Of a stretch of DNA of 64,000 nt, positions 26,265 to 37,400 are shown piece by piece (the first letter of the stretch is position 1; every line of letters starts with the position of its first letter). Source of the stretch: Hyperoodon ampullatus (Eukaryota; Chordata; Mammalia; Artiodactyla; Ziphiidae); assembly GCA_949752795.1 (NCBI GenBank), contig OX457058.1:166906223-166970222 (forward strand), in the 5' to 3' direction. A program made the translations under genes and the position numbers. The notes under the pieces are model-generated. The model was given only the letters and a program-made list of their open reading frames with translations. It made no database searches and had not been told where the DNA came from.

Positions 26265-26420
26265 GGTCCTGGAACCAACCAGATCTGGGTTCTTATCCCA
26301 CATCTCTCACTAATGGTAGGTCACTTTGAGCAAGGCCCCCTTCTCTGTGCCTCAGTGACTTCCTTGTGAGGTGAGGATAAGGATTGTTTTCCCACACAGA
26401 AGTGTGTCAGGCTGCACTGA
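26265..26420 (+). mobile_element. MIR fragment
   Basis: The order ACCAGATCTGGGTTCTTATC, AGGTCACTTTGAGCAAGGCC, CTCTGTGCCTCAGTGACTTC and GTGAGGTGAGGATAAGGATT follows the MIR pattern. Confidence 0.55.
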
Positions 26421-27509
26421 GGTCATGGAGACACAACATTCAGAAGAATTGTAACTTCTGGACACACGCCAGGTGTCCTTATAAATACCATGCCTCCAAA
26501 CATGCATCTGGGGTTAACAAGGCTGGCTGACTTCTGGAGACAACTTATGCCCAGCTGTCTGGTGCAACGGTAGGTATGGAGAAGCTGAGTTAAGGACCTC
26601 CTACTCCAGATGTTATAAACCCCAACTAAAACAAAGATTTTAACTTATGAACCTCAGCCAATGATAGGGACACAGGACCTATTTCCCTACCACCAGCTGA
26701 GAAACAGTATTTGGTTACATTCCTTAGTTTATCTCCATAGTATCTGTTGCTTATATAGCAACAAATAACTATTCACAATGGAGATGCTTTCATTTCCACT
26801 CTGACTGTTGTGACTGACTGAGAATTTTGCTGGATGCTTTAAGCACGTTTTAGTTCTTTGTTTATATGGTGCAGAATTTGCCTTTGCCATGATCCACAGG
26901 ATGTGGAAGAAAGGGCAGGGGGAGGCCCGGCCTCGCTCTCTCATTCTGGACAGCCTCTCCCCCGCAAGCCTTCCTCTCTCCCTCTGGGACACATCTGCTT
27001 GGGCACCTCCGTGGACCACCTCCCCCTACAGCTCAGTCACCTCACCTCTTCTCTGCCTGGCCCTTAGGTGCCAGGACCACCTCCGAAGGAGGATGACAGG
27101 CAGGAAAGGAAAACCATTCCTGGTCAGCGGTGTTAGTAAAGGGTTTAGGGGAAGGAAACTGGAAGGAACCCCAAATCCACCGCACATACGCTGCAGAGAT
27201 CCACATACGTAGATGTACACATCCAGGTAATTTCTATTCCCTTGAATAAGGACTGAAAATCCAGAGTATACTGTACTGATGGTTAAGTTATCCTGGAAAC
27301 TGGAAGCTTCTCTTGGAAATCCTCTAACGCAGCTACACAGAGATTAAACACAAGAGGCAAGCTGATGGTGGACTGGGAGCCAGAACCCTGGGGTCATTGT
27401 CACAGCTTTGTCCTTTCCCAGCTCTGAGACAGTGCCTGGCACACAATAAATACTGATGTAATAGAGGGGCCTTGGATAGGAAACCAGAACATTTCCCAGG
27501 CAACTTAAG

Positions 27510-27660
27510 CCTAGATTACATGAATCAAGGCAAGTTCTCAACATTCCCAAACTCAATTTTCTCATCGGTAAAATGGGTCTGATGGAACACGACATTTGCC
27601 CATTTTATGGGGCTACTTTGAAGACGAATGAGAGCACACTCTGTAAAAAGAAAAGTTCCA
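27510..27660 (+). mobile_element. MIR fragment
   Basis: The phrases CAATTTTCTCATCGGTAAAA and GGGCTACTTTGAAGACGAAT resemble the MIR core and tail. A short MIR-like 3' end (GACAGTGCCTGGCACACAAT) also lies just before it near 27428-27465. Confidence 0.5.
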
Positions 27661-27699
27661 CCAAAATATGGATGACTACTAGCGTGAAATGGGGTTTCC

Positions 27700-27919
27700 G
27701 GGGCTTCCCTGGTGGTGCAGTGGTTGAGGGTCCGCCTGCCGATGCAGGGGACGCAGGTTCGTGCCCCAGTCTGAGAGGATCCCACATGCCGCAGAGCGGC
27801 TGGGCCTGTGAGCCATGGCCGCTGAGCCTGCGCGTCCGGAGCCTGTGCTCTGCAATGGGAGAGGCCACAACAGTGAGAGGCCCGCGTACAGCCAAAAAAA
27901 AAAAAAAAAAAAAAAAAAA
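27700..27919 (+). mobile_element. CHR-type tRNA-derived SINE
   Basis: Head GGGGCTTCCCTGGTGGTGCA, full body, and a long A tail. A probable 9 bp duplication, GGGGTTTCC, flanks it at 27691-27699 and 27920-27928. It lies in the intron between exons F and G, about 3.6 kb from exon F, and is antisense to the gene. Confidence 0.93.
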
Positions 27920-28149
27920 GGGGTTTCCAATTTCCAACTGAGGTTAGAGCAAATAAACTGTCTTTTAAAAAAATGTTTATATGCTATTCGTTAATGTGGT
28001 TGAAATGGGACTTGGGAAGAAAAACTTTTCTTCCGATCATACGGCTACATGATGGAGATGGTCTAAGTGGGCGTGACAAGAGGGGGAAGAAGTAGTTAAT
28101 AATAAAACATAAAAATAAAGGAAAAAAAGCTGGTTGTCAATTCAGAGAG

Positions 28150-28400
28150 GCAGGATGGGTGATGGAGAGAGCTTTGATGTTCGGCAGCCCTGGGCTTGAA
28201 TAATAGCTCTACTAGTTGTTTAATTGAGAAAACTAGGGCAAGCTCTTTAATAAAAGTGAAGTGTAGCTTCACTTTTATTTTCTATGAAGTGGAAAGCACA
28301 GTAGCTTTCTTGCAAGGCTGAGGCAGGGGTTGAGGAGAACATACGTATAAACAGCTTAGCACGGTGCTGGCACAGAGAAGGTAGAGCATCCCTTGCTGAA
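28150..28400 (+). mobile_element. MIR SINE carrying a perfect hairpin
   Basis: MIR-like head (CAGCCCTGGGCTTGAATAAT) and tail (TAAACAGCTTAGCACGGTGC) are present. The middle, where a MIR would read CTCAGTTTCCTCATCTGTAAAATG, has been replaced by a 13 bp inverted repeat at 28249-28261 and 28267-28279. Confidence 0.65.
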
Positions 28401-31400
28401 GCGCTGGACCGTCTGGCGAGGCCCTGGCCAGAAGTCACACTGTCTTAAGTGGCCAAGTCAACATGGACAAGAGCTGAGGGAGCTGTGCACTTCAGCAGGA
28501 GAGAAGATGAAACGGAGGCGGATTTCTGTCCTAAAGGCACACAAAACTGCAGGCCTCAGGAAATAAACCCAGGCTTCTGAAGTGACCAACACCTTGCCAA
28601 ACGTACACTCAGGAGAACGCCACCCACCCTTTGCTCACAGCAGGAGAAGCGTTCTCAGCCTGCGGGGACCGCTCTCTGGCCTAAGGCTCCATTCAGCGAC
28701 TGGCCCAGAGGGTGGTGCTCCTTCAAGCAAGAGTGAAGAGGACGGACGGGTCGCAGAGAACAGGAAGCGAGGTCTCATCTGCGTGTGGCCCTGTTACTGC
28801 CCGTGTCTTCTTCTGCGCCCCCTTGTCCCACCGCTCTGGAGGCCTGTGCCAGCCCCTGGGTGGGGCTCTTGGGGGTGGCGAGCAGTGGGACGCCCTGGGA
28901 GGGTGAGCACAGGTCCCTCACAGCTGAGCACACTTAGAAACACGGGCGCCTGAGCCCGGAAGTCAGGGAGGACCTTCTCCAGCTGGAAAGCAACCGCCCC
29001 CTGCCAGCATGCTTTCTGCTCAGTTTTCGCGTCTTTTATTAAGCAGGGCTGCTTCTCACCCACTTGTGCATGCGTTTCTATACTCTTCTAAAACCCCGCG
29101 TGACCCGACTTGAGGCTGCTGGGCCCCCGAGCCGCCCTTATCTGGAGAACTGCGGGGTATGCTGTCCCCGTCAAGACACTGCCCTCCCCTCTTCTGCTTT
29201 ATTCTACTGCCAGGGTCACGCCCTCCCCGACCATACTGGGGAGGATGTCTAAATTTGCACACTGGTGAGGGCTACGGGAGAAACATTTATTTATATCCCA
29301 GAGAAAACAGAGTTAAAAAAACAAACAGGAAACTCCTTAGTAAGGGGCTGCTGGACTGCCAGCCCCTCCCCCCACCTCGAGGCTTTGGGAGTAGCTGGAG
29401 GCAGCAGTTCCGTGGAGCTGATGCGTCCTCCACCCACCCCCACCCCCCGCCAGACTCTGTGCCCGGAGCCAGGGTCCCCCCCTGCCTGGCCCTGAAGGAT
29501 CCTTCAGGGAGCCGAGCAAGTACGGACACAGCCCAGGCATTTGGTTAAGTGTTTTTAAAAAGCTTTCCAATTCTGCTATTTTTTCTTCTCCTCACATGCA
29601 ATGCTCTTGGTTGCTAAGTGGGAAGAAATGTGGGGAGGTGGGAGAGGTGTGGAGAACTGAGAGAAAACTGGCAACGGGAAAGCTGATGGATTTATTTTCT
29701 CACTTCTAAAGGGGGTACAGACAAAAGGGATGTGCTCCAGTAGGAAGCAGCCAGCTCGGGGAGTATCGCCTGTAGCTGGGCTCACGGCAAAGACCCTCCC
29801 TCAAATCCTGCTGCGTCTGGGAGTGGGGACTTTGGGGGATATAAATATGGACATTTCCTCTTTCTGCCTACAGACTTAGAAAAGCAGAATTTTTTAAAAA
29901 AATTAAAATGATCTTTATCTCCAGAACATACCCACAAAAGGGAAGAGGCCAGTTTCACGATTAGCTTTTCACCAAGAGGAAGATGGGCCCCGTGGGCCTG
30001 GTAACGTGCCACAGGCTACGGTTAGGAAGGGGACTCTCGTGTAATTCTTGTGGCTTGGGCTCTGCAAGGGTGGGGGCTCCCGGCCAGGCTCCCCCATCTT
30101 CTAGCCACACCGCCCACGGGGCTTGTGGTCTCAACTCTGGCTCATATCAGCTCATCAGGACCCATCACCTCAACAGCGCTCTGATTTTGAATATATATTT
30201 TTCTAATGGCAGAAACTTGTCAAACAAGATCTCACACGGAACCCCACCAGCACCCTGCTGCGTCCCTAACCCCACCCCACCTTTCCTCCCGCCCCGCAGC
30301 GACTCACCAGCCCACCTGCCCGCCTCCTGCTGGGCTGGACTGGGTAGGCCACGCCCTTGAACACATTTACAATTTGACTTATACATTTTTAGGCTCTTGA
30401 CTCTTAAGAGAAGAATGTGGGCTGTCCATACATCTTGTTGCGAACTCGAAAAATATTCTGAGTGTTTGAGCAGTTGTTTGAATTCACCTGAATTGTGAGG
30501 TCTCTTTTCATTAAATCACTTCCTTCACAGGTCAGGGCACACTTCATAATCTAGACACATGCCGGGAAACACTGCTCAAGACTTGAAGATGGTGTTTCTC
30601 GGGGACATGCTGGGAGTTGACTAGTGGACCTTCCCCAGATTATCTGCCTCTGCAGGGTGGGCACCTTTGACTGACTCCGACTGGCTGGGCCCTTTCACAT
30701 CTCTGTGGGGCAGAGTTGGCCAGTAGAAAACCTATTAATTTTGTCTGGTCGAGATACAATCAATGTCCACCTCGTAGAAAAGATAACCCCAAACAATGTA
30801 TTTCATTGTTCTATAGAATATTATTGTTTTTATATTTATTTGCAAATTCATTTCAGCAAATCTGTTTTTCAAATTCTTCTTTGAATGGGTCTTAACATTT
30901 TACTGCTTCCCTCATTAGTTAAGGAGGTATGTAAAATCTTTCATATGTGCTAATCTTTTATGTTTTATATGTGCTAATCTTTTATATTTGTTTGAGTCAT
31001 GATTTTAACTTTTTGAAAATGACACTTTATCATGTCAAATCAATTTCTACTCTCCTTAGTAGCATGTGGCCTGTTGTCTATGCAGGTCTTTTTAAAATAT
31101 TACTGTGAGAACCCCATCTGGAATATATAATTGACTAGTCTATCCATAAATCGCCAGAAAGATAAAGACTCGTCAAAGGGAATTACACAAATGGCTGGCT
31201 GAGAGAAATCAGATGGAGACCAACTGGAAGTGAGCCTAGAGGGCCACCGTGGCAACAAAAGCATAAGAAGCCCACGATTTGGAGATTTCATCAGACACTA
31301 AGAGAAAACCTGCTTAAAAATGCGATGTGTGAGGCTCCACTGCTCTTACCTGTGGCTCCCGGGGGCCCAGGGGTGCACAGGGGTGGAGAATTTGTTCTGC

Positions 31401-31480
31401 TAAATGCCAATCGGGGATGGACTGAGGGGCAGGGGCTATGCAAAAACCACGCACAACAGGTGCCGCCGCTGGCCTCTTAC

Positions 31481-31597
31481 CTGGGATTGGTAAGATTGTA
31501 GCAGGATTTCCAAATCTGTAGCATGTGCTTACAAGTGAGCAGCGCCTCATCCGGGCCCCGGCACAGCGACTCCAACTTCACTTTGGAAAACAGTAGT
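31481..31597 (-). CDS. TTC7B: TTC7B exon F (117 bp, frame-neutral)
   Basis: This exon completes the Ile codon (AT/A) from exon E and encodes LLFSKVKLESLCRGPDEALL then TCKHMLQIWKSCYNLTNP, ending two bases into a Ser codon. It forms one TPR-like helical hairpin (FSKVKLESL / DEALLTCKHMLQIW). The acceptor is CCCCACCACAG and the donor is GTAAGAG. At 117 bp with identical entry and exit phase it could be skipped without a frameshift (Ile would be recreated as AT/T). I have no evidence that it is skipped. Confidence 0.95.
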
Positions 31598-32429
31598 CTG
31601 TGGTGGGGAGATAAAGGGAGAAAAGAACACAGCTCAAGCCAGAGTCCCCACCAGAACACAACAAAGTAGCCAGAAGCTCTGTACTCATTCTAGAAGGGGG
31701 CATCCAAAGGCTGGATCCGAGGGAAGCAGTGGCAGGAGGGCCGAGGATTCCAGAACTCCCGGCTCAATATCTGCCTTTGCATAAGTCTCACCCCCCAAGG
31801 CCAATGCCGGCACAATGCCACCATGTGTGGTCAGGTTAAACGTATCTGGAATGGCTAATTTCATTCAGAACACAGGGATTTTATTAAGACCGTGCTTTTT
31901 AGAACAAAGCCAATTTATTTGCAAAACTTCAAAAATGCATCAAAAGTGAACCTTGATTTATTTACAAAATTACACAGGAGATGTAATTATCTACATAAAT
32001 ATCTACAAATAACCTTCCACAATGATCCTCATCATGGGAAGGGGATGAAAGCCTGAACCGAGGGCACATAAAAAGGGGGCCTCGGGGCTAAGGCCCTCTC
32101 CTCTTTGATCTTCTCCAGCCCTGCTCTGTAGGGGCTAGGACTTCACCAAGTCACCCATAGTCACCCACTACCTCTTCCCAATTTTTTTTTTACCACCGCT
32201 GGCTTCACGTTCCACCCAGACCTTCAGGGCACTAAGCTTAGCCCCTTCTCCCTTTCGTGGCCCCTCAGAGCTGCCCCGCCCCCTAAGACTACTTATGTCC
32301 CTCTAGACATTTGGTCCCTGGGTTCATCACTACTGTCCTTGTGAAAGCCCCAGCATGAGCCCAGGTACCGTCCTGATGGTCTTGCTGTCCACTCACCTGC
32401 CTGGCTCTAAGAAGTCATATAATAAAGAT

Positions 32430-33040
32430 CTCCAAAAATCATTTTCATTCCCAGCTCAAGAAACTACAATGATTCCTTACTGGCTGTAATAATAAGTAAA
32501 AATTCCTTATCGAGTCCTTTAAGGCAGGGGTACTGGTCCGCGGCCTGTTAGGAACCGGGCCGCACAGCAGGAGGTGAGCAGTGAGTGAGCAAAGCTTCAT
32601 CCGCCGCCCCCCATCGCTCGCATTACCGCCTGAACCACCTGCGCTGCCTCCCACGGCCCCCCACCAGCTGGAGAAAACTTGTCTTCCATGAAACTGGCCC
32701 CCGGTGCCAAAAAGGTTGGGGACCACTGCTTTAAGACACTCTGCCCACTGGCCCACTCCTATGTCACCATCCCATTCGGTGCCATGGATCCCACTGGGCC
32801 CTTTACTCCTACCAATGTAATTCACTGGCCAAAGGCTATGTTTTTGTCATAACTAAGAATATATGCCACGTTCTCAATCTTAATCTCTACTAATCCACTT
32901 CGCTCCTTAATTCTTCCTAAATCCAGCTAAAACTCCACCTCATCAAATAAGTCTTCCATGGGTACCACTTTCACACCTTTATCTTTACGCTGTGTGTATC
33001 ATATTAGCTGGTGTTTGTTGTTAATAAAAAGAAGACAAAG
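32430..33040 (+). mobile_element. L2 LINE interrupted by a hAT element
   Basis: L2-like text (ATTCCTTATCGAGTCCTTTA, then after the insert AGACACTCTGCCCACTGGCC, AAATCCAGCTAAAACTCCAC and CATCAAATAAGTCTTCCATG) is split by the hAT element at 32525-32728. The order shows that the L2 is older. Confidence 0.5.
32525..32728. mobile_element. GC-rich hAT-type DNA transposon with 8 bp TSD
   Basis: A 204 bp element runs from CAGGGGTACTGGTCCGCGGC to GGTTGGGGACCACTG. Its ends have the CAGNGGT-type termini of hAT (Charlie) elements, and the 8 bp flanks CTTTAAGG (32517-32524) and CTTTAAGA (32729-32736) match at 7 of 8 bases. The internal phrase GGAACCGGGCCGCACAGCAG belongs to a common mammalian non-autonomous family whose name I cannot give with certainty. 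It interrupts an L2. Confidence 0.85.
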
Positions 33041-35184
33041 ACAGGGAGGAACTCCTGTTTTTTCAAGGTCTTCTATGTGCCCCGGCTTGGCACTTTTACA
33101 AAACAATATCAGTGTTATCTTTGCAAGGACCCCTCTCAGTAGGGGGTTTTATCTCCCTTCAATAAAAGAACCCCTGGCCTCACTTCCACGTTGCTTAGAA
33201 CTGTGCTCCGAGGTCAGTGGGCCTTAAATCAGCACTTGCTCACGGACTGTTTTCTCTGTAAACCGCAGAAGGTAAAGAAATATGTTTCTAGTGATTTAAG
33301 TTAGACATACAGGAGAATTCCTCACTACTCATTTGAAGGCAGGCACTTCGGAGGAGGAAAGTCCGCCCCCTGCCCCGGGAGAGGTGGAATGAGGGTGGTC
33401 CTAACAGTCACCACCCAAGTTCAGGATGGGTTAGCACCAACCACTCCCTCCAAATGGAACACAGGATGCCCAAGGGGGCGCTGGAGGCTCCCAGAGGGGT
33501 CAGGGCTGCAGCCTTCTCAAGCCTGGGTCTGCAGAAGCCTAGGACGATGGAATAACAGGCCAGGTAATGAGACGGATGGAGGCCCTGATCTACCAGCAGG
33601 TGGGCGTAAAGAGTGAGGCCAGATGTGAGAACAGGGCTTGGCTTCTGCTCAAAAACACCTCAAGAAGTGGAAATTCCCTGAGGCCTTTCCAGGACTGCCT
33701 GCGAGGAATGGCAGTCACTCAGGCTGTCTTGAGGGGTTTTTAAGGAGCCGGAAGCCAACTCCTGCTGATGTCTTCATGAGTCCAGAAGGTGGTGGGAGTA
33801 CTTCTCCACCAGAATCTCCCACATGACACTGGTCCAGTTGACACGGGTCAACGGGAACATGAGTTACAAAGGAAGGAGGAGCTGCTGAACGGTCACCTGC
33901 CAGCATTTGGTGGAGACCTACTTGGAGGCCAGAGACCCTTGTGGATGGGGTCTGGGTGCCAAGCAATATTGGCCAGGGGAGACCCCACCGAGACCATGGT
34001 GTTCTCTGGAGGCACACCGAGTCCTCTGGCTGAGTCAAGCTCGGAGCTCGCCAGCCCACGGAGGGCCACGGAGTCGTGGGGAAGGTTTCCTGGCCTGGCA
34101 GGCAGCGCTGCGGCTCTAAGAGCAATTATCCACGATTCCTCTAACTGTACCAAAGTACAAAACACCAGAGCTCGTCTCTAAGCCACAGCTTGGGGGAACA
34201 GTTCTGTGTGCAAGGCTTCTTGGCTGGAAAAAGAACTTCTAATTAACATGAAATAACAGCTTTCAAACACTTGACTCAGGATATGGAGTTGAAAGGTGTG
34301 GGCTGGATTTCAGAGAACCAGACAGGAAGAACAATAGTAGAATTGCTGAGCCCAAATGGTGGGAAAGGTACTTGGAAGTGAAGCAAGAGGGGCAGCGTGA
34401 AGGAGAGGCTGACGGAGAAGAGGGGCTGAGAGCACAGGCTGGGGAGAGAAAGCAAAGCCTCTCGGCCCCTGTCAGATGTGTCCAGCGCGATGGGCAGAAA
34501 GTTCCAGGAGCCTTTAGCTCTGACATGTTCTTGCGTGCAAAGGAGAAGCAGGAGATTGGAGGCCTCAGAGACTGTGCTCCTTCTCACCATTCCCCAGACC
34601 TCGGCTGGTTTATAAGGCAGAGAACAATGTCGAAAACAGAACAAGGGACTTGTCAACATGTTTGCCGAGCCCCGCTCACACATTTCAAGATTGTTCGAGA
34701 ACATCTGGCTGGGTGCATGTTACACTGGCACGGACGTGAAGAGTACACAAACAACGATAAGCGTTAATGTGCTGCGTTTGATGTCCAAAGATACTGTAGA
34801 TTCCATCTACTGAGGAAACCCTGAGGCAAAAAACCTGGGACCAACCAGCACTGATTGCATTTCAATCTGTGGAACTGTCAACCTGATAGAGAGGGCAAAG
34901 GGATGGCCGGGCTGAGATCATTTGCCGGCCACATCACCCAGGACCCACCACAAATTAAGTGAGATGTTCCTCTTAAGTACAGTAAGGCATCACATGCTGG
35001 GAAAATGGTCTATTCCTTTCCCCTATACCTGGCTCAAAGTCCATTAATCTAATTAAAAAAAATTTTGCCCAGAGACTCACTGAATACTTACAGGATATTA
35101 ATGAAGAATAGAACCTCGCTAAAATACCAATTGAACAATGTTCCTGGTAGTCCAAATCTAGCATCACGTGCAGTGACTTTTATG

Positions 35185-35660
35185 ATCTGGCTCCTGCCCA
35201 CATGCTCAGCCTCTGTCTGCCCTCTGCCCGCCAGGTACATCCCCGATTCTAGCCACGATCAACTTCCTCCACATGTCACTCTCCTTCATGCCTCTGGGTC
35301 TTTGCACATGCTGTTCCTTCTGCCTGGAATGCCTTTTCCATCCGCTTCTGCTTTTTTTTTTTTTTTTTTTTTTTTGTGTGGTATGCGGGCCTCTCACTGC
35401 TGCGGCCTCTCCCGTTGCGGAGCACAGGCTCCGGACGCGCAGGCTCAGCGGCCATGGCTCACGGGCCCAGCCGCTCCGCGGCATGTGGGATCTTCCGGGA
35501 CCAGGGCACGAACCCGTGTCCCCTGCATCAGCAGGAGGACCCCCAACCACCGTGCCACCAGGGAAGCCCCGCTTCTGCTTTTTAAGCCTCTACTCATCTT
35601 TTGAGATTCAGGTCAAAGAGCCTCCCCAACTCCAACCGCTGAAGCCAGCCTTAAGTAATA
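35185..35660 (+). mobile_element. L2 LINE interrupted by a SINE
   Basis: The left part reads GGGTCTTTGCACATGCTGTT and CCTTCTGCCTGGAATGCCTT; the right part reads TGAGATTCAGGTCAAAGAGC. These join into a normal L2 order once the SINE at 35357-35570 is removed. Confidence 0.7.
35357..35570 (-). mobile_element. CHR-type SINE in sense orientation, inside an L2
   Basis: A T-rich head (the reversed A tail) is followed by the reversed SINE body, ending GGGAAGCCCC. The duplication CGCTTCTGCTTTTT occurs on both sides (near 35343-35356 and 35570-35583). It splits an older L2 copy. It is the only CHR SINE here in the same orientation as TTC7B. Confidence 0.93.
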
Positions 35661-35764
35661 GGAGCTAAAATTCCCAAATGGAAATGCAATTCCAGAAAAT
35701 ACAAGAGCTCTCAACTGTGGAATAATAAGCTATAGGCCAGGAGGCTTCTGCTTTCAAGACGGGT

Positions 35765-35930
35765 GAAATAATAACAACAGCAGCAGCTGCCAGACACTGT
35801 AAATATGTAATCAGTGATCTCTACAACAACCCTCCAAGTTAGGCTGAGAGCTAAGGAATCTGCCCAAGTTCACGTTGGCAGTCACTGTTAGAACAGAAAT
35901 GTAAACCCAAGCCCATTTGACTCCAAAGAG
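35765..35930 (-). mobile_element. MIR, reverse orientation
   Basis: The phrases CTACAACAACCCTCCAAGTT, ATCTGCCCAAGTTCACGTTG and CAAGCCCATTTGACTCCAAA match the reversed MIR order. Confidence 0.58.
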
Positions 35931-36086
35931 CCAAACAAGAAACAGAGGAGAAGGACTTGAAATGTTCTAGCCACACTACTGACATGAATGAAGATGTGTA
36001 GCATTTTCTAATCCATTGTTAAATATTTAAAACCCTAAAATGTGCAAAGAACTGTGTTAGATACTGTGTGGAATAAAAGTGGCATA

Positions 36087-36295
36087 GGGCTTCCGTGGTG
36101 GCGCAGTGGTTGGGAGTCTGCCTGCCGATGCAGGGGACACGGGTCGTGCCCCGGTCCGGGAGGATCCCATGTGCCGCGGAGCGGCTGGGCCCGTGAGCCA
36201 TGGCCGCTGAGCCTGCGCGTCCGGAGCCTGTGCTCCGCAACAGGAGAGGCCGCAGCAGTGAGAGGCCCGCGTACCGCAAAAAAAAAAAAAAAAAA
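36087..36295 (+). mobile_element. CHR-type tRNA-derived SINE with 12 bp TSD
   Basis: Head GGGCTTCCGTGGTGGCGCAG, full body, tail GCGTACCGC plus A run. The duplication AAAAGTGGCATA lies at 36075-36086 and 36296-36307. It is about 520 bp from the oppositely oriented SINE at 35357-35570. Confidence 0.95.
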
Positions 36296-36829
36296 AAAAG
36301 TGGCATAAAACACAGCCCCTTGCCCTCAGAGAAGTTACAGTCCAACGAGCAGAAAAGACTTGCCACGAATATTAGGCAGGATTTCTGGCTTAGGGACAGA
36401 TTTAGGCCCTGAAATTTGGGTAGGGCTGCAGGAAGAGTGGAGTTTGGGCTCCTGGGGTATGTATTGTTCCTAGGATACATCATACATGGTTCTTTAAAAA
36501 ATGATCACATTAAAAAAAATTGATCACATTTGCCTGTGCTTTTTGTGACTTGCCTCTTTCACTCAAAAGTCAGGCACATATAAAATTCTAGACACTTGAA
36601 GGATGCAGTTAATCAAGGCTTTACTTTTCATTAAAACTAACAGAAACAATACTTTACCCCATTTTGGGGATTTTCTGAGAATCCCAAGATAACTCTTGAA
36701 ATAACTGTCTGGCTTAGTGTAGAGCTTAGAAAGAAGATACAGGCCCCTGGTGAAGCTCTGGGGCCATGTGGCCTGCTGACTTTTCCCTGGGCACCCTGGA
36801 GAATGTACCAGGGCCAGGTTTCATGTCTA

Positions 36830-37230
36830 ATCCTCATCCCCGGGAAGACTTTCCTCACTCCCTGGAAACTGACCCCAAGCACTAGGCTCCCCCTCTAGCA
36901 CATCTCTCTGGTTTAGCTTCACCCCGGGCCCCACCCCCATGAGACACAGACTCAACAGGATTCCTCGAGCTTTTGCCACGTGCCCTCCCATCTTCCTGCC
37001 TGTGCTCACGGTCCTCCCTCCGCCTGCCTAGAAGTCCCCTCCCCAGCGCCCCTCCCACTCTACCTGTGCAAGCCCCACCATCTGACATCTCCTAGGACTC
37101 ATCCCCTGCCCCACAGGCAGCATCTAGCTCCTTCCTCATCTATCTGTATAAAATAATTTGTGTAATCTGTTTACTCACCCCATAATTTGTACAGCTGACT
37201 ACCTACATGTCAGTGTGCCTGATAATGAAC
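36830..37230 (+). mobile_element. Possible L2 fragment
   Basis: C- and T-rich sequence of L2 type ends near TCATCTATCTGTATAAAATA and TTTACTCACCCCATAATTTG. Identification is by general pattern. Confidence 0.4.
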
Positions 37231-37264
37231 TTGAATTTGTTCATCCTTTTGTCAATCATTAAAA

Positions 37265-37400
37265 AAAGGCCTATTATGCCCTTGAGGCCACAAAGGGGAA
37301 TAAGACATGGTTCTTTCCCCACCAAAGCTCACAGTCTAGTGTTACATACACATATGTGATGAACACAAACAGACATATGGACAAGGTTCTCTGGCAGCAC
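37265..37400 (-). mobile_element. Possible L2 3' fragment, reverse orientation
   Basis: The order AAGGGGAATAAGACATGGTT, CTTTCCCCACCAAAGCTCAC and AGTCTAGTGTTACATACACA follows the reversed L2 pattern. Weak. Confidence 0.35.

Larger units (their letters stand above)
24443..31480 (-). other. TTC7B: TTC7B intron between exons F and G (7.0 kb)
   Basis: This intron is bounded by the exon F donor GTAAGAG and the exon G acceptor TTTTGCAG. It contains a MER5/MER20-like element, MIR pieces near 26265, 27510 and 28150, and one CHR SINE at 27700-27919. The blocks 25130-26260, 26420-27500 and 28420-31480 show no feature I can name; the 28600-30360 stretch is GC-rich but has no convincing gene. Confidence 0.85.

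Noticed and set aside
33715..34181. Overlapping 130-136 codon frames on both strands
   Set aside because: Several frames are open at once, as expected in GC-rich, stop-poor DNA. No frame shows a recognisable motif.
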